Shown here: piece by piece, positions 37,501 through 51,600 of the stretch
Layout: every line of letters starts with the position of its first letter
Numbering within the stretch: position 1 is the first letter of the stretch
From: Salminus brasiliensis
Taxonomy: Eukaryota; Chordata; Actinopteri; Characiformes; Bryconidae
NCBI RefSeq assembly: GCF_030463535.1
Contig: NC_132901.1
Span: forward strand, 3,863,640 to 3,927,639
Reading direction: 5' to 3'
Length of the DNA: 64,000 nt
Made by a program: the position numbers and the translations under genes
The notes under the pieces: generated by a model
What the model was told of the DNA's origin: nothing
Database searches by the model: none
The model's input: only the letters and a program-made list of their open reading frames with translations

Positions 37501-40500
37501 TTATTTGATGTTTATGGATTAAATAGAGATTTAATTAAGCATCCATGCTCATGATTTCCATGACGGTAACGGTCATGTTCATGTTCATTATGTGCATGAT
37601 GTTCAGAACACCTATTCTCAGGATGTCCACGTCTAGGAGGTGCATGTTTATGTCTGTGTTCATGATATCCATGACGATCAGTGATGTTGATGGTATCCAT
37701 GATGATCAGAGATGTTCATAAGTTCCACGTTCCTGATGCTCATGAGGTCCACGTTCCTGATGCCCATGAGGTCCATGTTCCTGATGCTCATGAGGTCCAC
37801 GTTCCTGATGCCCATGAGGTCCATGTTCCTGATGCTCATGAGGTCCATGTTCATGATGCTCATGAGGTCCATGTTCCTGATGTTAATGAGGTCCATGTTC
37901 CTGATGTTCATGATTTCCATGTTCCTGATGTTAATGAGGTCCATGTTCCTGATGTTCATGAGGCCCTGTTCCTGATGCTCATGATGTCCATGTTCCTGAT
38001 GCTCATGATGTCCATGTTCCTGATGCCCATGAGGTCCATGTTCCTGATGCTCATGAGGTCCATGTTCATGAAAGCCTTGACGATCAGTGATCATGTTCAT
38101 GAGGTTCAGGACTTCCATGTTTACGTTATGCGTGGTCAGGATCTCCATATTCATGATGTTCATTATTTTAATGTTCATGATGCTTAATGTCCCGGACGTT
38201 CTTGATCATGATGTCCATGTTCATCACATCCATGGTAGCCGTATAGCAAACTGTAGCTCTGAACTGTAACGAGAACTGTTGTGAGGATTTGATTGCATCA
38301 CAAGAGCGTTAGTGAGGTCAGGAATGTTGTCAGGATGATCAACACCTTGGAACACCTATTGGAAGGCGCACCAGCCATCATTCCAGAGAACACAGCTCCA
38401 CTGCTCAATCCTGGGTGGTGCATTTATTAGAATGTCCACAAACATTCGGACATCTACGTAACTGAGATTTAGCGAATCGTCACCTTAAAAGACACCCCAT
38501 GAGGCTTAGCTGAAACGAGCGTCTGGCTGGCTCAGTGAATGCATCAGAAGACATAATTTTCCTCCACGCGTCCCGCTAAATACTCAGAGAGGGCCCAGGC
38601 GGCACGCCAGATGCATACCAAAGACCGTCAGCTTTCATGCTCCACTCAGAAAGGCGTAATGGCACAAGGCAGCGTATTCAAACAAGCGCTCATCAAGCGG
38701 AGGCCTCTCTGATTTAATTACAGCACCAGACGAAAGCAAGCCACAGACGAAGGCCGCGCTCTGATTGCCTAGACGACCTCTCTGTGCCCGGTTCTAAAGG
38801 ACGAAGCCAGACCTTTCAGAGCTGTGCAGAAGGAACTCTCGTTACTGCCGTTAGGCATCGATAAGCCTCGGGAACCCTAAAAAGTTCTTTGCACGGTGCC
38901 GTACTCTATTAGCAGAGATGACCGAGGTAAAAAGGGAGGTGACCTGGGCTCAGAGTGTCTTGGTGGGCCAATGGTCCAAAGATTTCTGCATGGAGGAGTG
39001 GGAAAACCCTAGTCGATATGAGGACAAAAGTATTGGGACACCTGCTTATTCTTTGTTTCTTCTGAAATGAAGGCATTTGTTGGAGTAACTGTCTCTACTG
39101 TCCAGGGAAGAAGGAAGACTTTCTGCTAGATCTTGGAGGCGCACTGCTGTGAGGATTTGATTGCATTCAGCGGCAAGAACATCCCAGCTCGTCCATCGTT
39201 CCAGATTACAGTTCTTCCACTGCTCCACAGCTCAATGCTCTGTTCTGTTGGCACTGCTTCTTTACAGGGACTAGATAAGCCGGGTGCAACTGCACGCAGC
39301 TGAATGCGTTCATTAGAAGGGGTGTCCATAAATATTTGGACAAAGCTGCTGTCTCCGTATGGATGATGCCCAGGATGCCGGGTTAGCTGAAGCAGGGTTG
39401 ACGAGTCGACAACTCGAGTGTAGCGAGTATTAAATTTCATCATTTTTTTTATCGGCGGAAACGTGACCTCGCTCTGACCGCCCGCTGCTCGGTCTGGCTC
39501 GTTCTCTCACCTTCTGTACGTAAGGTATCTGTTTATCCTGCCGCCTTCCTCATGGCCGCCACCGCTCTGTTGGCCCCAGATGGCGTGAGGCCCATAGGCT
39601 GTGGCCGTGAAACCTCTGAACGCATGACTGACTTTGGAATGGAGGCAGAGGGGGTTCTGGGGGGAGCGGGGAAAGGGGGGCAGTGGCGGCAGCTGTTCCG
39701 TTACGTCAGGCAGACCTGCACGCTACGAAGCTTCACTCGCCGAGAGAGAATGAGGAACACCCATAAGGGTGGGAAGGAAATTGAAGTTCTCACCAAACAT
39801 GAGCACAAGCCCTGAGCAGGGTGGTTTCTAGGTCTGTGAGCTGGGTGGGTGGCCTGCAGAGTCTGTCTGCAGATGCTGGATGACGTTTGGCTCGGGGGAC
39901 TGTGAGAAGGCCATGGCAAAACCTACAGCTGGCACTGAGGCAGTCCCTTATAGATTGGTGGTCCATCCAAGTGGTAGCAGCCATCTGAAATACCATAGCA
40001 ACCACCTAAAGCACCTTAGCAAGACCCTAGGACCCACTTTTGGAATACCATAGCAACCACCTAAAAGCACCTTAGCAACTCCCTAGTACCCACTTAGGAA
40101 TACCATAGCAACCACCAAAAAGCACCTTAGCAACACCATAGTAACCACTTAAGAATACCAAATCAACCACCTAAAGCACCATAGCAACACCCTAGTACCC
40201 ACTTCACATTACCATAGCCACCACCTAAAAGCAGCTTAGACACATTATAGTACTCATTTATGAATAAGATAGCAACCACCTAAAGCACCTTAGCAAGACC
40301 CTAGGACCCACTTTTGGAATACCATAGCAACCACCAAAAAGCACCTTAGCAACACCATAGTAACCACTTACGAATACCAAACCAACCACCTAAAGCACCT
40401 TAGCAACACCCTAGTACCCACTTCACATTACCATAGCCACCACCTAAAAGCAGCTTAGCAACACCATAGTACTCATTTATGAATAAGATAGCAACCACCT

Positions 40501-42027
40501 AAAAGCACCTTAGCAACTCCCTAGTACCCACTTAGGAATACCATAGCAACCACCAAAAAGCACCTTAGCAACACCATAGTAACCACTTAAGAATACCAAA
40601 TCAACCACCTAAAGCACCTTAGCAACACCCTAGTACCCACTTCACATTACCATAGCCACCACCTAAAAGCATCTTAGACACATTATAGTACTCATTTATG
40701 AATAAGATAGCAACCACCTAAAGCACCTTAGCAAGACCCTAGGACCCACTTTTGGAATACCATAGCAACCACCAAAAAGCACCTTAGCAACACCATAGTA
40801 ACCACTTACGAATACCAAACCAACCACCTAAAGCACCTTAGCAACACCCTAGTACCCACTTCACATTACCATAGCCACCACCTAAAAGCAGCTTAGCAAC
40901 ACCATAGTACTCATTTATGAATAAGATAGCAACCACCTAAAAGCACCTTAGCAACACCATTGTACCCACTTAGGAATACCAAAGCAACCACCTAAAGCAC
41001 CTTAGCAATACCATAGTACCCACTTAGCAATGCCTTGGCAACCATTTTAAATACCATAGCAACATTCATAGTAAACACTAGAAAATGTGATGGAAAATAT
41101 GACCGTGGTTTCAAGCAGAGATATAATTAGAAAATTATGGTTAAGTAGTTAAATAAGCAACGATCTGAAATACCTTAGCAACCACCTTAAACACCTTAGC
41201 ATCTCCATAATACCCACTTAGCAACTATCTGAAATACCATAGCAACCACCTAAATTGCCATAGCAACACCATAGTACCGACTTTGCAACACTTTTACAAG
41301 CATCTAAAATGCCATAGCAACAGTTATAGCAACCGCCAGAAAATGTGATGAAAATATGACAGTGTTTTCAAACGATGCTATAATTATATAATTATGGTTA
41401 CATTGTTGCATAAGCAACTATCTAAAATAACATAGCAACCACCTACAAAACACCTTAGCATCACTGTAGTACCAACTTAGCAACATCTCATCAAACATCT
41501 GAAATACCATAGCAGCAGTCATAGCAACCCCCAGGACAATCCTTAGCAACCCTGAGCGTCAGCAGGGACTTCTGGGTGGCTGAGCGCTTATTCAGGTGGG
41601 GACGGCTGACGCATTTCAGCAGCAGGAAGCTCTGACCAGTTGGTCAACCAGTTTAACCTCTTGGCTTACCAGTACAGGGTATGTTTTCGCTTGGATGGTC
41701 AGCTATTCGACCACCTTGACCATCAAAGACCAAAAGAACTAACGCTCACTATTGTTGCTGAGTGCAATCAAATCCTTGCAGCAACACTCCTCCAAAATGT
41801 AGTAGACAGCCTTGCTTCTGCCCTGGACAGTAGAGACAGTTAGTCCAACAAAAGCAGGATCAGCTCTTTGTAATGCCCTTGATTTCAGAGGTCGATGAAT
41901 GAGCAAGTGTCCCAATACTTTTGTCCATAATGTATATGTATGTTGAGGTGGTGGTGCAGGCGTGCTATAAGCACTGTAGGGGTTTATGGCCAATCCTGTG
42001 TGGAAGGAGAAATGGGTCAAATCTTTC

Positions 42028-42073
<46 letters not shown>

Positions 42074-42231
42074 TGTCTTAGTCCACCGTTAATCAGCATT
42101 CCCTCTCTTTCCATTCACTCTCTCTTCTGCTCTCTCATGGCAGAAAAATGAAGAGAGAGATACAGAGTGAGAGAGACCAAAAGATGGAGACCGAAGGGTG
42201 GAGGGGGAGATGGGGGGGGGGGGTGAAAAAT

Positions 42232-42277
<46 letters not shown>

Positions 42278-42339
42278 AGAGAGAGACTAAAAGGTGGAGG
42301 GGAGATGGGGGGTAGAAAGATGGAGACAGAGTGAGTGAG

Positions 42340-42378
<39 letters not shown>

Positions 42379-42649
42379 AAAAGATGGGGAGAGAGTGAGA
42401 GAGATACAGAGAGAGAGAGAGACCAAAAGATGGAGAGAGAGTGAGAGAGATACAGAGAGAGAGAGAGAGAGACCAAAAGATGGAGAGAGAGTGAGAGAGA
42501 TACAGAGAGAGAGAGAGAGAGAGAGACAGAGACCAAAAGATGGAGAGAGAGTGAGAGAGATACAGAGAGAGAGAGACCAAAAGATGGAGAGAGAGTGAGA
42601 GAGATACAGAGAGAGAGAGAGAGAGAGAGAGACCAAAAGATGGAGAGAG

Positions 42650-42684
<35 letters not shown>

Positions 42685-45600
42685 AAAAGATGGAGAGAGA
42701 GTGAGAGAGATACAGAGAGAGAGAGAGCAAAAGGGTGGAGGGTGGAGGGGGGACAGAGGCAGAAAGATGGAGACAGAGTGAGTGAGATACAGAGAAAGAG
42801 AGACCAAAAGGGTGGAGGGTGGAGGGGGGACAGAGGCAGAAAGATGGAGACAGAGTGAGTGAGATACAGAGAAAGAGAGACCAAAAGGGTGGAGGGGAGA
42901 TGGGGGGGGGGGGGGGGAGAAAGATGGAGACAGAGTAAGTGAGATACAGAGAGAGAGAGAGACCAATGGGTGGAGAGGGAGAGAGAGAGACATGCTGAAC
43001 AGGACAAAGAGAAAGATGGTGTGAGAGAGTGAGAGACAGAAAGATGGAGAGAGAGACAAAGACAGAATGAGAGAGAGAGATATGAAGAACGTGAAGTTGA
43101 GGAATGTAGACTGTGTCTGTGTGTGTGTGTGTGTGTTCGCACTGGCCTCGATTAGCAGCTCATCAACGACACCAAACCCCCCCCAAAGCGGACGTCCTGC
43201 CTTTTCTTCCAGTCACACCAGTACTGCGGTGAGGCTCTTTATCAGATCGATGTTACTGGATCCTGTGCATTCAGAGCTCGGCGGTTAGGGATAAGCTCCA
43301 CTTATCTTCATCTGCATGGCTTCCCTCTGCCTTTACACTCCGCAGATTCAATTTGTCAAGGCGAGGAGTGCAAATCCGCACGGCTTTCCTATCACGGCCC
43401 AATCTCGTCAGCGGCACGGTAACGCTGGCAGGGGGCGGTGTATTGTTTGCATGCGGTTTGTCAAGAAGACGTGTTGGGTTTGAGGCGTCAGACAGACGTG
43501 GCTTTGCCTGCGGCTGCTGGTTCATGTTACCGTTAGTTGGGCCATGCTGGCGCTGCAGTAGCAGTGTCGGATGACCCCGTAGTTGGACCATGCTGGCACT
43601 GCAGTAGCAGTGTCGGATGACCCCGTAGTTGGACCATGCTGGCGCTGCAGTAGCAGTGTCGGATGACCCCGTAGTTGGACCATGCTGGCGCTGCAGTAGC
43701 AGTGTCGGATGACCCCGTAGGTGGACCATGCTGGCGCTGCAGTAGCAGTGTCGGATGACCCCGTAGGTGGACCATGCTGGCGCTGCAGTAGCAGTGTCAG
43801 ATGACCCCGTAGTTGGACCATGCTGGCGCTGCAGTAGCAGTGTCGGATGAGCCCGATAGTTGGGCCATGCTGGCGCTGAGAGATGAGCCTGGTAGTTGGG
43901 CCATACTGGCCCTGTCGGATGAGTCCGGTAGGTGGGCCATGCTGGCACTGCAATAGCAGTGTTGGATAACCTTAGTAGTTGGGCCATGCTGACGCTGTCG
44001 GATGAGCCTGGTAGTTGGGCTAGGCTTATGCTGTGGTAGCGATATCGGGCTTTTAAAACCTTGCAATAGAGCCAAATCCTCTTTACATGTTTGGATAGCC
44101 CACCGACTCTTTAAGGCCTAAAAAAAGCTCCTAAAAGCATTAACACAGGGAGCAGATGCCAAGAGCTGAGTTAATTTCATAGCGAGGCAGTACAATGCTG
44201 TTGTGGTTCTGGTTATTGGCAGAAACAGGCAGCTGGAGATATTAAGAGAGAGACTGAATCTTGCTTCTCTCTCAGTCTAATCAGTAATTACAAGCATATC
44301 CTTTCACCCAGCATGCTTTTATGGGGGCTGTAGAGTAAGTGCCTTCTTGAATAGAAAGGCTGATTCATTAGAACTCTAGTGAACTCTAGAACACTAAACC
44401 ACCTAACAACTAACTAACAACACCTCCAAGTTAATCATCTTAATCCTTAAGCATTATTTGGCCATTAACTCTTGGAGGAGTTGTTAACACAGAGTTTCAC
44501 TAACTTTTTCTAGCCTGCACTTTGGGTAATGTTAGATAATGACTTTATGAAAAATGTATTTATATTGTTCATTCAGAGACGGGAGCCATATTCACAATGA
44601 AACATGATAAATATTGTTTAAATATATATATATATGGTTGGGTTGTCGGAAGATGGGTCGTGCTAACGCTGCTGCGGTACCGATGTTGGGCAAGCTCGGT
44701 AGCCAGGCCATACTAACACTCTGTACCAATGTTGGAGCCAGGAGCCAGGTCGTACTAATGATGCTGCGCTAGCAATGTTGGGTGAGCTTGGGTGTCGGGC
44801 TGTGCTAAGGATGCTGCGCTAGCTATGTATGACGAGCCAGGGGGGACAGGCTGTGCTAACACTGCTGTGTTAGTGATGTTTGACAAGCCGGGGGAGCCAG
44901 ACCGTGCTCACGATGCTGGGGTATCGATGTCTGATGAGCCAGGCCGTTCGGTCGCTGCTGTGGTAGTGATGTTAGACGAGCCTAAGAATGATGTCTAATA
45001 AGTCTGGGAGCCGGTTCATGCTAACGATGCTATGGTAGCGATATTACTCATAGACCTACATGAATTGAAAGTTACACAAAAATATGTTCAGCCAGATAGT
45101 GGCTTAGATAATGCTCAGATCACATTGCATTGCAGAAATCATACTGCAGAAATCCAGGCACTTCCTTAAGCGTTCACTTACCTGTTCGTGCTGAACGTGT
45201 TGGCTATATTTTGGATCAGCCTGCATGAAAGAGGAATGTAATTACCTGGTTTTTGTTCCTGGATTCAGTGCATTTCTATTAGAAGTGGCAGATACTCCTT
45301 TTCAGAGCCAAACCCCATTCCCCTCAACCTGGCAGAAGAACAGAAGCACTTCTTTTTTCATTACTGTGCTCACTGCACTTCAAAGTGACCAAATCTGTCA
45401 AGCATTAGAAACTTTTGCAATCTCACTGCCCTTAATCTGGGCTGAAGGAGACAAAAGTCCAGCGGTCATCCTTCCATAACACGAGACACAGAGAGGGAAT
45501 CTAGTGGAGTCAAACCGGCAGAATTGAGCTGGCCAGCACATCTCTGAAAAGGTAGTGATGGCTGAGGACTTTTTATAATAATACTCTCACATGCAGCTTC

Positions 45601-48600
45601 AGTACTAACCACTCATCAGTGGTGAAGATAAATAACTGATCAGCACAGTGATTCATCAGTCTACTCAGGCTTTAGTAGAGCTCAGTAACACTGAGATAAA
45701 TAACTCATCAGCACAGTGATTTATCAGTCTACTCAGGCTTTAGTAGAGCTCAGTAACACTGAGATAAATAACTGATCAGCGCAGTAATTTATCAGTCTAC
45801 TCAGGCTTTAGTAGAGCTCAGTAACACTGAGATAAATAACTGATCAGCACAGTGATTTATCAGTCTACTCAGGCTTTAGTAGAGCTCAGTAACACTGAGA
45901 TAAATAACTGATCAGCGCAGTGATTTATCAGTCTACTCAGGCTTTAGTAGAGCTCAGTAACACTGAGATAAATAACTGATCAGCGCAGTGATTTATCAGT
46001 CTACTCAGGCTTTAGTAGAGTTCAGTAACACTGAGATAAATAACTGATCAGCGCAGTAATTTATCAGTCTACTCAGGCTTTAGTAGAGCTCAGTAACACT
46101 GAGATAAATAACTGATCAGCACAGTGATTTATCAGTCTACTCAGGCTTTAGTAGAGCTCAGTAACACTGAGATAAATAACCGATCAGCACAGTGATTTAT
46201 CAGTCTACTCAGGCTTTAGTAGAGCTCAGTAACACTGAGATAAATAACTGATCAGCACAGTGATTTATCAGTCTACTCAGGCTTTAGTAGAGCTCAATAA
46301 CACTGAGATAAATAACTGATCAGCACAGTGATTTATCAGTCTACTCAGGCTTTAGTAGAGCTTAGTAACACTGAGATAAATAACTGATCAGCACAGTGAT
46401 TTATCAGTCTACTCAGGCTTTAGTAGAGCTCAATAACACTGAGATAAATAACTGATCAGCACAGTGATTTATCAGTCTACTCAGGCTTTAGTAGAGTTCA
46501 GTAACACTGAGATAAATAACTGATCAGCACAGTGATTTATCAGTCTACTCAGGCTTCAGTAGAGTTCAGTAACACTGAGATAAATAACTGATCAGCACAG
46601 TGATTTATCAGTCTGCTCAGGCTTTAGTAGAGCTCAGTAACACTGAGATAAATAACTGATCAGCACAGTGTTTATCAGTCTACTCAGATTTTAGTAGAGC
46701 TCAGTAACGCTGAGATCAATAACTGATCAGCACAGTGATTTATCAGTCTACTCAGGCTTCAGTAGAGTTCAGTAACACTGACATAAATAACTGATCAGCA
46801 CAGTGATTTATCAGTCTGCTCAGGCTTTAGTAGAGCTCAGTAACACTGAGATAAATAACTGATCAGCGCAGTGATTTATCAGTCTACTCAGGCTTTAGTA
46901 GAGCTCAGTAACATTGGAATAAATAACTGATCAGCACAGTGATTTATCAGTCTACTCAGGCTTCAGTAGAGTTCAGTAACACTGACATAAATAACTGATC
47001 AGCACAGTGATTTATCAGTCTACTCAGGCTTTAGTAGAGTTCAGTAACACTGAGATAAATAACTGATCAGCACAGTGATTTATCAGTCTACTCAGGCTTT
47101 AGTAGAGCTCAGTAACACTGAGATAAATAACTGATCAGCACAGTAATTTATCAGTCTACTCAGGCTTTAGTAGAGCTCAGTAACACTGAGATAAATAACT
47201 GATCAGCTAAGTTGAAGGCCTAGAAGGTCCTGGACAGGATAGTCCAGTAGTGTGGTGACAGTGCGCTGAGCAGAGGGATGAACAAGTTTGTTCAGGGACG
47301 CTAAAATGAGGGCGGCTTTAAGCCACACATTAGCAAGCTACCGCGACAGAGGGCAGAATAAGATTAGATGGCCTCGACCGGTCAGGGAGCTTTGCGTGCA
47401 TGTGTGTGTGTGTCTGTGTGTGTGCTTTTACACACAATGCGAGACAGACAGATAGGCTATTTGCTAATTACAGCTTTAGCAAACAATTATACACGCAATT
47501 GTAATTGCAGTGCGATTCCACTGCAGACTGGACCACCTGTGCTGCTTCACATCGGATGAAGTTTGAGTAATATTATATGCTGGGAGTTGGGAGTGTATCT
47601 GCGTGGGTGTGCAGGAGGGGAATTAAGGCCTAGGTGAGGTGATTACACAAGCGTCCCTCCATTAGCTTGCGAAATGGTACAGGCTTTTTTCTTTAGCGCC
47701 AGCGTTATTGTCCTCTTTTATTTTCAGAACAACAGGAAGTAGTGATTGTCTCGGTGACAACGAGATTAACCAAATAACACTGGAGCTTAATACCCCCCCC
47801 CCCCCCCCAAAAAAAAACAAAAGAATCCCCCTAAAAGTGTCTTCTAGCTAACGCAAAGCCAAGGGTTGCGTCAGGTGTTGCACTCGGCTGGCGCTCACGG
47901 CTGGCGCTCACGCTGGATCGCTTTGACAGTCAAGCGCCAAATGGGTGTTGTGGCAACGCTGCCAAATAAAAAGGCGCAGCATGAGCACATTTGAATGCAT
48001 GGAGAGAAAAAGAGAGAGCATACAAGAGCAAGGACGGACTCCCCTTCAGAAAGCTGAATCATTAATACTGGGGTGAGGTGGGGGCACATGCCTCCTCCGA
48101 CACATGTACAACCAGCCACTGACTCTTCTTGAACTGCCGCTCATGCAACTTCACTGGTCAGCCACCACACTCAGAGGAATGTGCCTGGTACCAAACTCTG
48201 ATGCATTGGCTAGGAGACCCCCATGACTGAAGTGATAGGGGGCCATCTACCCCACCCCAGAGGAAGCAAGGCCAATTGTGCTGCTGATGGCAAGGCAGCA
48301 TGACAAACCAGTGATTCTTATAGTGACGATGTTATAGTCCGCTGGATGGCAGGCAGCATGACCCAGGTTTTTAGTCCGCTGGATGGCAGGCAGCATGACC
48401 CGGAGGTTCTTAGTCCGCTGGATGGCAGGCAGCATGACCCGGGGGTTCTTAGTCCGCTGGATGGCAGGCAGCATGACCCGGGGGTTCTTAGTCCGCTGGA
48501 TGGCAGGCAGCATGACCCGGGGGTTCTTAGTCTGCTGGATGGCAGCAGCATGACCTGGGATTCGAACCAAAGGTCCTCATAGTGGCAACGTCTTAGTCCA

Positions 48601-51600
48601 CTGGATGGAAGGCAGCATGACCTGGGGTTCTTAGTCTGAGGATGGCAGGCAGCATGACCCGGGGTTCTTACTCCGCTGGATGGCAGGCAGTATGACCTGG
48701 GAACCCCCAGCTGGAACGCAGGCAGCATGACCCGGGGTTCTTAGTTTGCTGGATGGCAGGCAGCATGACCTTGGATTCAAACCAGCGATCTTCATAGTGG
48801 CAACGTCTAGGTCCACTGGATGGCAGGCAGCATGACCCGGGGTTCTTAGTCTGCTGGATGGCAGGCAGCGTGACCCAGGGTTCTTAGTCTGCTGGATGGC
48901 AGGCAGCATGACCCGGGGTTCTTAGTCTGCTGGACCATGAGCTGAACGAAGACAAGGTGCAAGAGTTAGGTTTGAGGTTCAGGGTAGATGTCCAGGAGGT
49001 GACCCTTGTTTCAGTGCTTCTCCTAGTGGAGGGATCATACACCGCAGGAAGGAACGCCCAGTTCTCACCTTCTCAAAACTGTACAAATTCATATCCCTAT
49101 ATTACAATAGACAGTGCATCCTCACCCAGGAGATGTTCGGACACCTAGGAGAGGTTCGTCCCACCACCTCTGTTCCAGGACCAAGACGAATCTAGATGCT
49201 TGCCTTCTGTACGTCTTGAAGGGTTCTGTTCTGGCACTCGCACTTTATAGTCCGGTAGCACTGCAGACCACACTCCATCTCTCTCTTTCTCTCTCTCTCG
49301 CTGTCTCCCTGCCTCTCTGTAAGTCTCTCTTGACCCCGAGTTGACCCTGTTGTAAACCCCTGACTGTAAGCTAAGTGGTGCGCAGCAGAGGCCGGGAAAT
49401 GTCGGCATTGTTTTCCCTTGTTTTCCCTCCTGCGCTCCTGCAGGCTACACATCCCTCCCGCTTTTTATTGGCTCTTCAGCGGCTTTATGTATAAACGGAG
49501 ACGACTCTGGCATTGTCTGGCTTGTTTGACCGGGTCTGTCTTCTTTATCACTCGCTTTCATCCTGTGGCCTATAATCAAAACAGCTCAGCCCTGAGTGAG
49601 AACAGACAGCGCACACACATGGACTGAAAGCGATCAGTAGACGTTGATGTGAAGGCTTATGTAACGCGGCTTTCATGAAGTCGTAAAGGCATATTACATG
49701 GAGAAGGGCTCTTCATTATAGTGGCCATTACTGCACCGCTGAAGCGTCCTCTGGTCAGATTGCTCCAATTCACCCGGCCTGTCATAACTACACTCTCTCA
49801 CCACTTATCTCAAATGCTCCCAAACGCTTCCGTCTGTCTGAGTGTGTACATGGAGAACATCAACATGAGGAGTGTGGGCCTACTATTAAGGTCAGTCCTG
49901 CAGTTCTTTCATATCCAACCCTGTTCTCTGGTTCTCTTCACTCTCTTTTAGGATGAGAAGAATCAAGTGCTGATAACCAACGCCTGGCTACAACTGGTAA
50001 GTCATGGGTGTTTGCATGTCTACTGATTGGTACTTCCTACCTAATCTTGGGAATAACCACCCTAGGTATGGATGACACTATAGCGAGACGATGGCACAGA
50101 CCGTATTAGGTGAGAATGTGGTCATTATACAGGTTATTGATTGCTCTGAGTCGTCGTTCCCCTCCCGTGGGCCGCTGGGAGAAACCAAGACCACACTCCA
50201 TCTCTCTCTTTCTCTCTCTCTCGCTGTCTCCCTGCCTCTCTGTAAGTCTCTCTTGACCCCGAGTTGACCCTGTTGTAAACCCCTGACTGTAAGCTAAGGG
50301 GTGCGCAGCAGAGGCCGGGAAATGCCGGCATTGTTTTCCCTTGTTTTCCCTCCCGTGGGCCGCTGGGAGAAACCAAGAAGTCCATTCTCAGTAAACCTTC
50401 ACTACGTTGGCTCTAGAACACCCCACAAAGTCCAAGATGCAAGATGCCCTTTTGAACGTCACTCCAATCGCAGCCTTGACGAACATGAAGATAGTTTTGC
50501 GCTCTACAACAACTGACTGGTGTGCCCGCTTATCTGTATCGTTCTGGGCCACATCCATGCCAAACCAGGGGTGGTCAGAATATTCTGATATGACTCTGAC
50601 TGTGGACGAAGGGTGGTAGCATCTTGGACACCGTTACCTTTATGGGATGTTCTAGAGCAGCCGTGGTGAGGGTGTACAGAGAATGGACTTCTTCTAACAG
50701 TGGTGCCCTATGGGCCATTGATGGCAGAGGGGAACGACAACTCCAGCAGGTGGTCCAGAGCAATCCACAACAACCTCTATACGTCTCGCTAGGGGTGGTC
50801 ATTCCCACTATCTGGTGAGGTGGACATGATATTCGGATGTGTGTGGCCCTACCACTATTAGTAAGTGTAACTCTCTCGACTCTGGATTGGTTTAAATATG
50901 TATTAATATTTACTGAGCTGTCTCCTGAGCACTGTAATGAGTGTGTCTGTGAGGCTTGTGAAGGATACTTATTGCCTAGACATTGCCCAGGAGAACAACA
51001 GCAGCAGCAGCAGCAACAACAACAACCTGAGCCTGGGTGGAAATGTAAATGAGATGAATGCATTGTAATTTAGCAGAGGTTGCTCTAATAGAGGTATGAG
51101 AGATATGCTAATGATCGATGAGGTTGGAACGACTTCCAGGCGGACGTAATGTCGCGGGTCGGACGTGGGGAGGGAGCGCAAACAATATGCTAATTCACTT
51201 CCTGCAGGGCTAACGCAACGTCAAATGATTCATTTCTGGGGCAGCTTGTCAAAACATGTCCAGTGGCTAAATTGCTGGCGAGAGCTTCATGCCGCAATGC
51301 TTCAGAAAGGACGGGACCTTGTTTTGGGGACCTCGTCCTGTGGTTCTTGATGGTCTAGTAGGGCTGACGAAAAGGCATCATGGCCATCATAGCCGAGAAC
51401 CAAACCATGGTAAGCTTGTGGGGCACCTTGATTGAATGCCTTTTCAATCATCAAGCAACATCCTAGAAACCACCGGAGATGGCATAGCAACTAGCGACTG
51501 GCTGCACTCTGCCAACTAGCGAAAAAAACAGGTAGTGATGCCCTAGCAAAGATCTGGGATGACACACTAGCCACACTGTAGCACTCTAGCACCTCCCTAG

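Noticed and set aside
42115..43142. Long minus-strand open frames of 314 and 335 codons, and plus frames rich in Arg/Glu
   Set aside because: They are translations of GA/CT microsatellite. Several frames are open at once and no domain is present.
48247..48728. 13-residue repeat protein on the minus strand
   Set aside because: It is the translation of the 39-bp SINE-derived array.
50996..51027. Polyglutamine-coding exon
   Set aside because: The CAG/CAA run has no acceptor and donor pair in phase with the receptor and lies within intron 3.
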